The notes: generated from the letters alone by a model not told the origin. A stretch of 19,958 nt of DNA from JAABRU01 sp050180235 (GCA_050180235.1 JBFXEJ010000109.1:1-19958), one strand, 5' to 3'; counted from the stretch's first letter, positions 1 to 6,687 are shown. Numbers and translations are program-made.

Positions 1-50
1 TCCTTCTGAACACCGGTCAGTACAACCTTATATTTTCTATGCCCTCCCAT
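1..50 (-). CDS. 5' end of a leftward gene, product unknown (partial)
   Basis: An ATG at 50-48 on the minus strand opens a frame that runs off the left edge of the window after 16 codons (MGGHRKYKVVLTGVQK). The start is supported by a strong Shine-Dalgarno sequence, AGAGGAGG, about 8 bases upstream. It is divergent from the permease to the right, so the two share the 51-174 interval. Too little is visible to assign a family. Confidence 0.5.
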   Translation of the reverse strand, partial: MGGHRKYKVVLTGVQK

Positions 51-174
51 GATATTTTCCTCCTCTGATTTTTTTGAGGGGAATTTTATCATAGTATTAT
101 ATAAAATTCAATGTGGTTATGTAATAGCAAATATGAAATTTAATGTCTCAGGCATTTCCGTTTTTTTCAGCCGG

Positions 175-1407
175 ATGGATATTACAATGGCCTGGCGGAA
201 TATCTGGCGGAACCGCAGGCGTTCCCTTCTCACCATTTCTGCCATTGCCTTTGCAGTGGCCCTGCTGGTTTTTATGCTCTCCTTTCAGTTAGGAACCTAT
301 GAAACCATGATCAGCTCGGCTGTGAAAATTCATACCGGTTTTTTTCAGGTGCAGGCAAAGGAATACAGGGAAAAACAGGAAATTGTTTATACTGTGCCGG
401 ACCCCGAAGCCATTGGCAGAATACTGGACAGCATTGAATCTGTGACGACATATACTTTCCGGGGTGAAAGTTTTTCCCTTGCCTCTTCAGAGGAGCGGAC
501 TTACGGCGTGATGGTCACAGGCATTGATCCGCTAAGGGAAACAGGGGTTTCCAATATCAGAAAACTGATCCGCCAGGGCGAATTTCTGTCTCCCGGAGAT
601 ACGGCTCAGGCTGTTATCGGAAAAATACTGGCAAAAAATCTCAAAGTCGGACTTGGAGATCCGGTGACACTGCTGGGACAGGGCAGGGACGGTTCTGTGG
701 CAGCCACTGTGGTGACGGTGAAAGGCATTTTCACATCCGGTCAGGATGAGTTCGACCGTAATGCCATCCATATACCCCTGTCACATTTTCAGGAAATTTA
801 TGCAATGGGGCCATCGGTTCACCGGATTGTGGGAATGACCCGTTTTTTGGGGGATGTTCCCGCAGTCATGGAAACTATGAGAAAACACCTGAAAATTGCA
901 GATACAGATAATCATCTGGCTGTTTTGGACTGGAAAAATCTGATGCCCGGTCTGGTGCAGAGCATCAAACTGGATCTGAGTTTCGGCATCATTTTTTATA
1001 TCTTCCTGATTATCGTGGTGGCATTCAGCATCATGAACACCTTTCTCATGGCCATTTTTGAGCGAACCCGCGAGTTTGGCGTACTTATGGCACTGGGAAC
1101 CACTCCGGGGAGATTGACACGGGTGCTGCTGACTGAATCCGTGACCATGACCCTTATCGGTATTGTTGCAGGTATGACTGCCGGCTGTGCCATTACACTC
1201 TGGTTTCAGGCCAGGGGCATTGATTTTGGCAGCGCATCGGAACTTATGGCCCAGTACGGCCTTTCAGGGAAAATGTTCCCGAAACTGACACTTCTCTCCG
1301 CGGCTGCCGGCCCGATTCTGGTTTTTTTTATAACTTTCTGGGCTGCACTGTGGCCCGCTCTCAGGGTGCGGAAACTGAAACCGGTGGAAGCAATGAATTA
1401 TCAGTAA
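175..1407 (+). CDS. FtsX/LolC-type ABC transporter permease
   Basis: Inner-membrane permease subunit of a MacB/LolCE-like ABC exporter, about 410 residues from the chosen start. The product begins MDITMAWRNIWRNRRRS, the usual cytosolic lead-in, followed by a first membrane helix (LLTISAIAFAVALLVFML), a periplasmic domain of roughly 240 residues, and three C-terminal helices (around FGIIFYIFLIIVVAFSIMN, VTMTLIGIVAGMTAGC and AAAGPILVFFITFWAALWP), the FtsX fold. The ERTREFGVLMALG segment after the second helix is typical of the family's cytoplasmic coupling loop. The frame is open back to position 49, but that would overlap the divergent gene, so 175 or the ATG at 187 is more likely; neither has a good ribosome site. 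The partner ATPase is not in the window. Substrate cannot be told; lipoprotein or lipid export is a family-based guess. Confidence 0.85.
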   Translation: MDITMAWRNIWRNRRRSLLTISAIAFAVALLVFMLSFQLGTYETMISSAVKIHTGFFQVQAKEYREKQEIVYTVPDPEAIGRILDSIESVTTYTFRGESFSLASSEERTYGVMVTGIDPLRETGVSNIRKLIRQGEFLSPGDTAQAVIGKILAKNLKVGLGDPVTLLGQGRDGSVAATVVTVKGIFTSGQDEFDRNAIHIPLSHFQEIYAMGPSVHRIVGMTRFLGDVPAVMETMRKHLKIADTDNHLAVLDWKNLMPGLVQSIKLDLSFGIIFYIFLIIVVAFSIMNTFLMAIFERTREFGVLMALGTTPGRLTRVLLTESVTMTLIGIVAGMTAGCAITLWFQARGIDFGSASELMAQYGLSGKMFPKLTLLSAAAGPILVFFITFWAALWPALRVRKLKPVEAMNYQ

Positions 1408-1423
1408 AGATATTCCAAAACTG

Positions 1424-2377
1424 TCAATGCGTTATCAGATTCAGTCTGTTCACAAAATCCTGTGCTTCCGTACTGCGTCCGAACTGATGTTTCTGATGTA
1501 TCTGATACATCTGCGCAATGCTACTGTGCCAAGCGGAGTTTTTGTTTTCCTTCAGGAAAGTTTCATAGCTGATTTTCAGTTCCGGATTCATTTTTTCAGA
1601 TTCCCAGTCAAATACCGGAGAATTGTCCACCCCTGCCAGATAAATATACAGCAGCCATTTAAGTTCCGGCTGAATTTTCGTCTTTGTTTCCTGCAGTTTT
1701 GGATACTTACGGGCAAATTCCTCAAAACTGATGATTCTTTTTCTCAGTTCATCCCAGGGGATGACCAGACCTCCGTCCATGACAACATCCTGTTTTGACG
1801 ATTTTTTCATAAACAGAAGATATTGGTTTATGTCAACAGGATAATCCCGTAGTATGTCACACAGAAAGTCAAAATCCTCTCTGAGATACCAGCCGCCCTC
1901 CCCGTCCGGTGAGATTTTTATACCGCATTTGGCATACCGGGTGTATTCTTCCAGTTCACCGGCATACTGTTTCCGGACAATCTCTTTCCTTTCCGGCTCC
2001 ATTTTGTCAAATCCCTGCAGGGGACTGCTATAAGTTCCATCTGCAGTTTCATAGAATTCAGACAAAAAATGCAGAAATTTTTCCTTTGAAAAAAACTGTT
2101 CACTGCTTTCCTGTATGATTTTGTCATAGAATTCAGTGAACACACGGAATCCGTCCTGTGCATATTTGTCATTTTTTGGAAAGGATTTATAAAATTCCTC
2201 TTTGGCAGCGATAATGCTTTCTTTTTGGGATGTTTTCAGCTTTTGAAGGGCATTCCTGTATTTTGTCATATTGTCAAAAGGTTGTGAATCTATGCCAAAT
2301 GCCCGGCCCGCCAGAGAGATGAGCAGCAAAAAGAATACGGTGACACAATAAACCCGTTTTTCAAAATTTTCTGACAT
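1424..2377 (-). CDS. exported protein of unknown function
   Basis: 317 residues. The N-terminus carries a signal peptide: basic KR, hydrophobic VTVFFLLLISLAG, then RAFG before IDSQ. The mature part is hydrophilic, rich in Lys, Glu and aromatic residues, with mainly helical character and no motif I recognise. It is the last gene of a leftward set: its ATG lies inside the 3' end of hicB (17-base overlap), so translation is probably coupled. It converges with the permease, the two stop codons being 16 bases apart with no evident terminator. It may be a passenger of the hicAB locus, but nothing in the sequence ties it functionally to the toxin-antitoxin pair. Confidence 0.7.
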   Translation of the reverse strand: MSENFEKRVYCVTVFFLLLISLAGRAFGIDSQPFDNMTKYRNALQKLKTSQKESIIAAKEEFYKSFPKNDKYAQDGFRVFTEFYDKIIQESSEQFFSKEKFLHFLSEFYETADGTYSSPLQGFDKMEPERKEIVRKQYAGELEEYTRYAKCGIKISPDGEGGWYLREDFDFLCDILRDYPVDINQYLLFMKKSSKQDVVMDGGLVIPWDELRKRIISFEEFARKYPKLQETKTKIQPELKWLLYIYLAGVDNSPVFDWESEKMNPELKISYETFLKENKNSAWHSSIAQMYQIHQKHQFGRSTEAQDFVNRLNLITH

Positions 2378-2600
2378 TTTCGTTCAAACCTCTCATCCAA
2401 GATTGTTCCGGTATATCAACAGTTGTCATTATTGAGTCAGGTTCAAACGGCACTTCAGGAGACAACATCTCACCAGCACCGATGATGAGAGATTCAATGA
2501 GTTCTTCTCCGGTTTTTTCCTGAGCGTTAACACCCGGCAAATCAAGAAGCCAGCCGATCCACCATTTATCTGTTTTTTTAATAATTGCCTGATATTTCAT
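2361..2600 (-). CDS. hicB: HicB-family antitoxin
   Basis: 79 residues with the HicB signature at the N-terminus: MKYQAIIKKTDKWWIGWLLD, LPGVNAQEKTGEELIESL, the partial RNase-H-like fold that binds and masks HicA. It is short and has no evident C-terminal DNA-binding domain, so it resembles the compact HicB variants. The ATG is 4 bases after the stop of the hicA reading frame, the standard toxin-first order. The partner hicA is broken by a MITE, so this antitoxin probably has no functional cognate toxin here. Its 3' end overlaps the start of the exported protein downstream. Confidence 0.85.
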   Translation of the reverse strand: MKYQAIIKKTDKWWIGWLLDLPGVNAQEKTGEELIESLIIGAGEMLSPEVPFEPDSIMTTVDIPEQSWMRGLNENVRKF

Positions 2601-2604
2601 CTTT

Positions 2605-2942
2605 TTACCTCACAAACGGAATCTGAAGGTTTTTGCAAATTTTTATGGCTAATTCATCAATAATTTCACTGTGCCTGGGAACCTCTGTTTTGAAAAAGTC
2701 TTTTTGAAAAATACTGTGACGGCTGCCTTCACGCAATAAGAAGCTGTTTTAAAAATATTCCACACTGCTTTCTTCGGGAAGAAATCAGTATGGCAAAAGA
2801 GATATTATCCGTTTGGACACGGCAAAATCAGGCTTTGGCATTTGGCAGCATCCCAAAATTTTTTGCCCCCGGATATTTTTAAAACAGCTTCTAAGAAGGC
2901 TCCGTGCTTTTTCAAATGTTTTATGGGTTGATTTTGCTTCAT
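2605..2942 (-). pseudogene. hicA: HicA mRNA interferase toxin, disrupted by a MITE
   Basis: Reading the minus strand from the ATG at 2942 gives MKQNQPIKHLKKHGAFL, then a 152-bp insertion, then LREGSRHSIFQKDFF...VPRHSEIIDELAIKICKNL to a stop at 2605. Joined after removing the element and one 3-bp target copy, the frame is 183 bases: a 60-residue HicA with the GSxHS segment (H24 as the expected catalytic histidine) and the VPRHSEI motif of the family. As it stands, translation runs into the element and stops after 28 foreign codons, giving a 45-residue product lacking the active site. The start has AGGA about 10 bases upstream. HicA normally cleaves mRNA; this copy should be inactive. Confidence 0.9.
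2740..2891. mobile_element. MITE with GAAGCTGTTTT ends, inside hicA
   Basis: 152 bp, no coding capacity. Ends are near-perfect inverted repeats, GAAGCTGTTTTAAAAATAT at the left and its complement at the right. Flanks are TAA at 2737-2739 and 2892-2894, a 3-bp direct duplication. Excising the element plus one TAA restores the hicA frame exactly, which fixes the boundaries. A TNA target of 3 bp is known from the IS1031 group of the IS5 family; a parent transposase of that kind is an inference. Confidence 0.88.
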
Positions 2943-3073
2943 AAGCGGTTATCCTGACCATATTCAGATGTTTTTCCCTGTGCCGGAGTTTGATTTATCA
3001 AATTCTGAGCAACGGCAAAGAGGATGTTCAGGGTTACGCCTATATGTTCTCGCCTTTTTTTCTCTGTTTCGTT
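2939..3073 (-). pseudogene. possible decayed ORF overlapping the hicA start
   Basis: Forty-four open codons (containing EHIGVTLNILFAVAQNL and ending DNRL) end in a TGA that overlaps the hicA ATG in an ATGA arrangement. The same frame has an in-frame TGA just upstream and no good start codon. The ATGA overlap hints at a former upstream partner gene, but the family is not recognised and chance is possible. The rest of 2943-3219 holds no convincing gene. Confidence 0.2.
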
Positions 3074-3149
3074 TCAGAGTATATATACTTTTCTCAAACG
3101 GTCAAACAGCATAAAACCAAAGTAACCCCGGTATATCTTTTTTGATTGT

Positions 3150-3177
3150 GGTGGGCAAAAAAGAATTTTTGCCCACC
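3150..3177. repeat. small palindrome GGTGGGCAAAAA...GCCCACC
   Basis: Perfect 12-bp arms around a short AGAA-type loop, followed by CTAC. The GTGGGCA/TGCCCAC core resembles the internal arms of the larger GGTGATTTCC MITEs at 5292 and 14490, so it may be a fragment or relative. It lies 3' of the minus-strand 57-residue gene, where an attC site would be expected but is not recognisable. Confidence 0.5.
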
Positions 3178-3219
3178 CTACCTGCTACCCTGCTTACTGG
3201 TTATATTTCAATTAAGACC

Positions 3220-3393
3220 TCAGACATATCCGCCTTTCCTGTCCGAATATTTCAACACCGAATTTCTCTCTTTCAGGAATATGATGATATTTTTGTGTAT
3301 ATTTTCAAGTAACTTATTAACATCATAATCAGATTTCCGGGATAATTCTTTCTGAATTCTCTCTTTTTCTTCCAAAACATGATCGGTATACAT
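3220..3393 (-). CDS. 57-residue putative antitoxin partner of a PIN toxin
   Basis: Small, highly charged, helical product MYTDHVLEEKERIQKELSRK..., with SDYDVNKLLENIHKNI in the middle and a C-terminal RKGGYV. The ATG lies 3 bases after the stop of the PIN gene, with AGGGAG as ribosome site inside that gene's 3' end, so the two are co-translated. It has the same length and layout (acidic start, a YD/FD-L-K central helix, basic tail) as the gene at 6819-6992, which also follows a PIN gene. The antitoxin role is inferred from this linkage; the order toxin-then-antitoxin is the reverse of standard vapBC. Confidence 0.65.
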   Translation of the reverse strand: MYTDHVLEEKERIQKELSRKSDYDVNKLLENIHKNIIIFLKERNSVLKYSDRKGGYV

Positions 3394-3396
3394 ATT

Positions 3397-3876
3397 TTAC
3401 TCCCTGCCGGTTTCTGAAAACAGTTGCAAAGGTGTTATTATTTCAGGAATACTCAGATTCATCCTTGTATTTATAATCCGGATGTGCTGTTTTTTATTTG
3501 CATTGGACAGGTTGTTACAATTCCATGTTAACAGGAAATCAATTTTATAGTATGAAGCAAAAGCCAAATGCAAAGCGTCACCCTGACGATCTTTCGGCAT
3601 CACATAGTTTTGAATGTAATTCTCTGTGATGTCAGCTATCTGCTTTTCTGTAGGCAGGACTTCAAAACGAAGTGAAAATTCCATAATTTTTTCTTTGTTC
3701 GGGTAATTTCCTGCGTTAAGTTCTCCGAGAGTCGCTTCTGAAAGATATATCTGATATTTGTCTGCTTCTTCACTGAACCATTTTTTTGTTATTTCCGACT
3801 GAAATTTTACCTTTTCTCTTTCGTCAAAATAATAACTCGGAATTGTCGTATCAAGATAGACTGTCTTTTTGATCAT
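3397..3876 (-). CDS. PIN-domain ribonuclease toxin (VapC-like)
   Basis: 159 residues starting MIKKTVYLDTTIPSYYFDER. PIN metal-binding acids are visible: D9 in YLDTT, E52 in LGELN, D100 in RQGDALHLAFAS and D113 in KIDFLLTWNC, with N122 in the NCNNLSNA segment. PIN proteins of this type cut RNA and are held in check by a small partner, here the 57-residue gene immediately downstream. It is preceded (5') by an ORF-less cassette ending in an attC-like site at 3944-4002, so it is probably a cassette gene. A weak GAGG site lies about 15 bases before the ATG. It appears intact, unlike the vapC at 4284-4924. Confidence 0.85.
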   Translation of the reverse strand: MIKKTVYLDTTIPSYYFDEREKVKFQSEITKKWFSEEADKYQIYLSEATLGELNAGNYPNKEKIMEFSLRFEVLPTEKQIADITENYIQNYVMPKDRQGDALHLAFASYYKIDFLLTWNCNNLSNANKKQHIRIINTRMNLSIPEIITPLQLFSETGRE

Positions 3877-3943
3877 CTTACTAAATTTCCTCTGTTTTTT
3901 CCGTGAAAATGCAATTTTTCAGGATTGGGTCATTTCTCAGGAA

Positions 3944-4002
3944 GCGTAACAGCAGGCTAACCCACGGACTATAGCCCGTCCGGTTGAGCGACTACGTTCT
4001 TT
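3944..4002 (-). other. attC-like site closing the ORF-less cassette (copy 1)
   Basis: Minus strand: R'' AAAGAAC, 6-nt spacer GTAGTC, L'' GCTCAACCGGAC, short stem GGGCTATAGTCC, L' GGGTTAGCC, R' GTTACGC. The outer boxes pair (CAACC with GGTTAG). It is nearly identical to the site at 7501-7559. Confidence 0.55.
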
Positions 4003-4190
4003 TCCAATTTATTTAGTTTTAAAACTCTTTTCAGGTTTGATAACTCTTAACCCACCTAAGGCAAGCGATAGTTATGCAGTTGTGCAGTGTGGGTGCAGAG
4101 GAGCGTAACCCGCCATTGGGATTTGAAAATTCTCAAAAAATGGCGGGTTTCGCTTGCGCTGCACCCATACTACTTACTGTCGAGTACAAC
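3944..4190 (-). repeat. ORF-less integron-like cassette, copy 1
   Basis: About 245 bp bounded by attC R' boxes, matching 7501-7748 at roughly 90% by eye. It contains no gene. Its centre (4089-4170) folds into a long hairpin: GGGTGCAG...GCG..AACCCGCCATT pairing with AATGGCGGGTT..CGC..CTGCACCC. In the other copy the stem has CCACC/GGTGG in place of CCGCC/GGCGG, so both arms changed together. It lies directly upstream of a PIN toxin gene in both places and may carry that gene's promoter or leader. Confidence 0.7.
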
Positions 4191-4281
4191 AACAAGCTAA
4201 GCGGCAAAAGGGGCGAGCACTGACTGGCAACCTGCCACAAAAGCCGCCGCCCCTTTTGTCCGCTTGAGCGTTGGGTTATAT
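4184..4281 (-). other. attC-like site 3' of the broken vapC
   Basis: Minus strand, starting 2 bases after the vapC stop: R'' ATATAAC, spacer CCAACG, L'' CTCAAGCGGAC, variable stem AAAAGGGGCG / CGCCCCTTTT, L' GCCGCTTA, R' GTTGTAC. The L'' and L' boxes match those of well-known attC sites, and the direction agrees with the gene it follows. Confidence 0.7.
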
Positions 4282-4283
4282 TT

Positions 4284-4924
4284 TTATTTCAAATTGTTAA
4301 AAGGATTAACTATCTTTGTCTTTTGGATTAAAAAACCGTCCTGCATATCTTCGGAACAGAGTATTTCACAGTTGGAATATAATGCGCTTGCGAGAATCAG
4401 ACTGTCCCAAAAGGAAAAAAAGTGTTTTTCACGTATTGACGAAGCATTGCCAAGTATTTCATCATTTATTTCAATGATATTGTATTTATTATAAAAAGAT
4501 GTAATTAATTTCCGGGTAGTGGGACTGCTCATACTGATTTTTTTAATATATAAATCAATATTTTATTTATAATCAGTATAAGCAGTATCATGGATGTATC
4601 GTATAACTATTTGTATTTATTATGTATAGACAAAAATCAGTATATTTTTTAAAATATAATAATATCAAATAGTTAATTTTTTGTCAGTATGTGCAGACCC
4701 ACTACCAATTTCCGTATTCTGTCTTCAGAAAAACCGGCTTTTTTTATAAGGTTGACACAGACTTCATTTATTACCTGAGTGCTGACAGTTATATTCTCTG
4801 TCTGTCCCACAACAGATTTTGCAACAGATGACTTCTGAATATCAGTCTTTATCAAACTGTAAAGCCATATATTTGAATCCACAAAATAACTTTCTTTTTC
4901 CTTAGCCTCTGTCATATATTTCAT
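4284..4924 (-). pseudogene. vapC: VapC-type PIN toxin, disrupted by a MITE
   Basis: The N-terminal part (from 4924, ESYFVDSNIWLYSLI with the first PIN aspartate, INEVCVNL with the glutamate) runs to RIRKL; the C-terminal part resumes with ITSFYNKYNIIEIN and contains FFSFWDSLILASAL and LCSEDMQDG, ending VNPFNNLK. A 192-bp element plus 8-bp target copy lies between. Removing these 200 bases leaves 441 bases, a 146-residue PIN protein of normal length in one frame. In the present state the first part ends after 83 residues, without the second acidic cluster, so the RNase should be dead. It overlaps the 3' end of the vapB-like antitoxin gene by 23 bases. An alternative start is the Met at 4915. 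Confidence 0.9.
4515..4706. mobile_element. 192-bp MITE with GGTAGTGGG ends, inside vapC
   Basis: Inverted ends GGTAGTGGGACTGCTCATAC / complement with two mismatches over about 24 bp, flanked by an exact 8-bp direct repeat AATTTCCG (4507-4514 and 4707-4714). The interior is very AT-rich with a nested copy of the end motif (AATCAGTATAAGCAG) that can pair with the left end. No coding capacity. The 8-bp duplication separates it from the other MITEs here; parent families with 8-bp targets include IS1595 and ISL3, but I cannot choose. Confidence 0.9.
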
Positions 4925-5117
4925 CTCTTTTCAATGGCTTGAAATTTGGAATTTTAACAGGTGAACAGAGAAGTTCATCAATAATATCAGGTGACTGTTC
5001 TGTTTTTTCATCTCCAAGTATGATAACTTTGACACTTGTTTTTAATCTTTTTTTATATATTTCAGGAATTTCAATTATTCCATTTTTTATCTTTGTCCTG
5101 AACTCAACTGCATACAT
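4902..5117 (-). CDS. vapB: VapB-type antitoxin
   Basis: 71 residues: MYAVEFRTKIKNGIIEIPEI is the N-terminal DNA-binding-like strand region seen in antitoxins that pair with PIN toxins, followed by VKVIILGDEK and a C-terminal toxin-binding tail (IDELLCSPVKIPNFKPLKRDE). The ATG at 5117 has AGAGGTG as ribosome site. Translationally coupled to vapC, whose start lies within its last codons. The toxin is broken by a MITE, so this is an antitoxin without a working partner here. It begins just after a degenerate attC-like hairpin. Confidence 0.85.
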   Translation of the reverse strand: MYAVEFRTKIKNGIIEIPEIYKKRLKTSVKVIILGDEKTEQSPDIIDELLCSPVKIPNFKPLKRDEIYDRG

Positions 5118-5128
5118 ATTTTCACCTC

Positions 5129-5171
5129 TGATTCAGCGGTGAGCGGATCAAATCCGCCACACCGCATATCA
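5129..5171 (-). other. degenerate attC-like hairpin
   Basis: Minus strand: TGAT..GCGGTG-TG-GCGGA-tttga-TCCGC-T-CACCGCTGAATCA. The two-part stem and L' CCGCTGAAT resemble the site at 6714-6789 (GCCGCTGAATTC), but clear R'' and R' boxes are missing. It sits 8 bases after the stop of the exported-protein pseudogene and before the vapB ribosome site, the position expected for a cassette boundary. Confidence 0.4.
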
Positions 5172-5291
5172 ATTTTCTGTCAAAATGCGGAAGTTGTTAT
5201 GAAACAGCCGCCGCCGCCACCATCACCATCATCTGTATCAGTTCCCTCAACATTTAATCCGCTGCTTAAACTTTTATAATCTATTCTGTAA

Positions 5292-5427
5292 GGTGATTTC
5301 CATTAATGATTATACCGTTTTTCGTAGGGCGGGCACAGCTTTTTGTGCCCGCCGTCCTGCTGAAACGGCGGGCACAAAAAGCCGTGCCCGCCCTGCAATG
5401 ATGGTACATTTTTTCATGGAAATCGCC
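5292..5427. mobile_element. GGTGATTTCC-family MITE, long subfamily
   Basis: 136 bp with ends GGTGATTTCCAT / ATGGAAATCGCC and TAA on both sides (5289-5291, 5428-5430). The core has nested arms: GGGCGGGCAC..CTTTTTGTGCCCGCC, a GTCCTGCTGAAAC loop, then GGCGGGCACAAAAAG..GTGCCCGCCC. Same subfamily as 14490-14623 but inverted; in that copy several GC pairs are GT/AT pairs on both arms. Confidence 0.88.
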
Positions 5428-5704
5428 TAAGGTCATTGTAACGAAATATGAACCGGCAGGCGGTGATGTATATTCCGATGTCCCTTTCAGAGAGTCAACG
5501 TATTGACCCGCCTGAATAATGCCGATATTATAACTGCCCAAAATATAACCATTGATAGAGCCACTGACATAAGGTTCTTTCGTTGCCCACAATTTCAGTT
5601 TCAGAGTTCCGAATTTGTAAAAAAAGTGTTATTGGTGATTCTTTCAACCCAAAATGTAACCTCATTATCTTTAATTTGGTATGCAATATTGCCACTCATT
5701 TTTA

Positions 5705-5804
5705 TACCGATTCTCCATTGAAAATATACTTATCATTTGGTTTCCCACAGATAACACAGGGGAAACAACTCACTTTATTGTATAAATTCAATAGCGAATT
5801 GGTA
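5705..5804. mobile_element. TACC-ended MITE inside an exported-protein gene
   Basis: 100 bp, ends TACCGATTCTCCATTGA and complement of TACCAATTCGCTATTGA, flanked by TTA direct repeats (5702-5704, 5805-5807). Its ends match those of the element at 19151-19286. Removal restores the frame of the exported protein's N-terminus. Confidence 0.85.
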
Positions 5805-5921
5805 TTACATCGGTTGCATATGCCGAACTGGAAAATACTGCAAATAAAAATACCGCCATTGCTGAAATCGTTAAAAAAATCCCGTTCCTTTTCCTCATAA
5901 TTTTTCCTCCCAATTTGAAAA

Positions 5922-5985
5922 ATATAACATTGAGTTAAGCGGCAGGCGGGTTATTCCGCCTGTCCGCTTGAACGATGGGTTGGGT
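5922..5985 (-). other. attC site (best example)
   Basis: 64 bp starting 4 bases after the tumE stop on the minus strand: R'' ACCCAAC (fits RYYYAAC), spacer CCATCG, L'' TTCAAGCGGAC, stem AGGCGG..CCGCCT with a 5-6 nt loop, L' GCCGCTTAACTCA, R' GTTATAT. Box order, the 6-nt R''-L'' spacer, and the L''/L' sequences match classic attC sites of integron cassettes. Followed 23 bases on by the next gene start. Confidence 0.8.
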
Positions 5986-5989
5986 GTTT

Positions 5990-6382
5990 TCATTCGTAAT
6001 ATTTTTTCAGCCATTGAACAAAATCGGAAAATGTCATTTCTTCAGTCAGTTCTATTTCTGTCTTATCATTAAGATGCATATGCGGTATATGCCTTCCGGC
6101 ATATTCTCTGCCTATTTTACCGTATCTGAGCCGGATTGCACGGGGATCGGGAGCATTATCAAATCCTGCCTCGACTCTGTTCCCTTTCAGTATATAATAT
6201 CGGTATTTTCTTGTTTCACAGTCGATCAGTTCAGTTACAGAAATCCTATACAGATTGTATTTTCCCCAAATCTGCAAAATAGCTCTTTCAGGAGTGACAT
6301 CTGTATTATATTCAATGTCCTCAAAAACGGAACGGGCTGAAATTATTACATCATCAAAATATTCCGAAGTTTTTTTGTCCAA
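5990..6382 (-). CDS. tumE: TumE-family (DUF6516) putative toxin
   Basis: 130 residues. The central run YRISVTELIDCETRKYRYYIL, KGNRVEAGFDNAPDPRAIRL, HIPHMHLNDKTEIELTEEMTF and FSDFVQWLKKYY matches the TumE/DUF6516 family, annotated as a toxin component. The only plausible start is TTG at 6382, with AAAGGA 9 bases upstream; no ATG is available near the N-terminus. It overlaps the preceding gene by 37 bases, so translation is coupled. An attC site begins 4 bases after its stop, making this pair a clean single cassette. The biochemical activity is not evident from the sequence. Confidence 0.75.
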   Translation of the reverse strand: MDKKTSEYFDDVIISARSVFEDIEYNTDVTPERAILQIWGKYNLYRISVTELIDCETRKYRYYILKGNRVEAGFDNAPDPRAIRLRYGKIGREYAGRHIPHMHLNDKTEIELTEEMTFSDFVQWLKKYYE

Positions 6383-6687
6383 TCATCAATTCCTTTATGA
6401 CAAAATTCCCATTCAGCCAGTTCACTTTCCCACATCTTGTTTATATTATTTTCTGTATAAACAGCAAATTCCTCATCTTCTGCTATACGTTGGGAAAATG
6501 TATTATAATCGTATTTGTATTTTGCTTCAAATATCAATTCTTTCTTTCTCAGTTCGGCTATTTTTGATGTAACCATATCAATAAGATATTTTTGCAAAGC
6601 AGTATCAACGGCGGCCTGCAAATCTTTTCCGAACGAATGCAATATTTCAGTATAGCTGTTTTTTATGACAGCGATTGCCATATCCAT
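6346..6687 (-). CDS. putative antitoxin partner of TumE
   Basis: 113 residues, mostly helical and charged, beginning MDMAIAVIKNSYTEILHSFG and ending KGIDDWTKKLRNILMM. I do not recognise a DNA-binding motif. It precedes and overlaps the TumE-type gene by 37 bases, the usual arrangement for the antitoxin. The ATG at 6681 is an alternative start; ribosome site is weak. It begins about 27 bases after the R' box of the preceding attC site, so it is the first gene of its cassette. Function is inferred from linkage only. Confidence 0.6.
   Translation of the reverse strand: MDMAIAVIKNSYTEILHSFGKDLQAAVDTALQKYLIDMVTSKIAELRKKELIFEAKYKYDYNTFSQRIAEDEEFAVYTENNINKMWESELAEWEFCHKGIDDWTKKLRNILMM

Larger units (their letters stand above)
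5180..5898 (-). pseudogene. exported protein remnant, two MITEs and frameshifts
   Basis: Starts at 5898 (ribosome site GGGAGG) with MRKRNGIFLTISAMAVFLFA and a cleavage-like SSAYA before TDV. A TACC-ended MITE interrupts it at 5705-5804; removing it with one TTA gives D-V-K-M-S-G-N in frame, running to VERITNNT. A frameshift at a run of seven T follows, then GTLKLKLWATKEPYVSGSIN...GTSEYTSPPAGSYFVTMTL, resembling exported beta-rich proteins with an SGTLRLELWA-type motif. A second MITE (5292-5427) follows, and in another frame the tail reads YRIDYKSLSSGL...DGDGGGGGCFITTSAF, a Gly-rich CFI-type C-terminus typical of cell-surface sorted proteins. At least two frameshifts plus two insertions make it non-functional. 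Confidence 0.8.

Noticed and set aside
3146..3328. 60-codon plus-strand open frame
   Set aside because: Overlaps the small palindrome and the 57-residue antitoxin gene on the other strand, which has a good ribosome site and operon context.
4184..4281. Reading the attC-like sites on the plus strand, where GTTGGGT looks like an R' box
   Set aside because: The L box asymmetry (TCAAGCGGAC first, GCCGCTTA second), the constant 6-nt R''-L'' spacer and the position 3' of minus-strand genes all fit the minus strand better.
5503..5900. Two plus-strand open frames of 72 and 105 codons
   Set aside because: Antisense to the exported-protein remnant and crossing a MITE.
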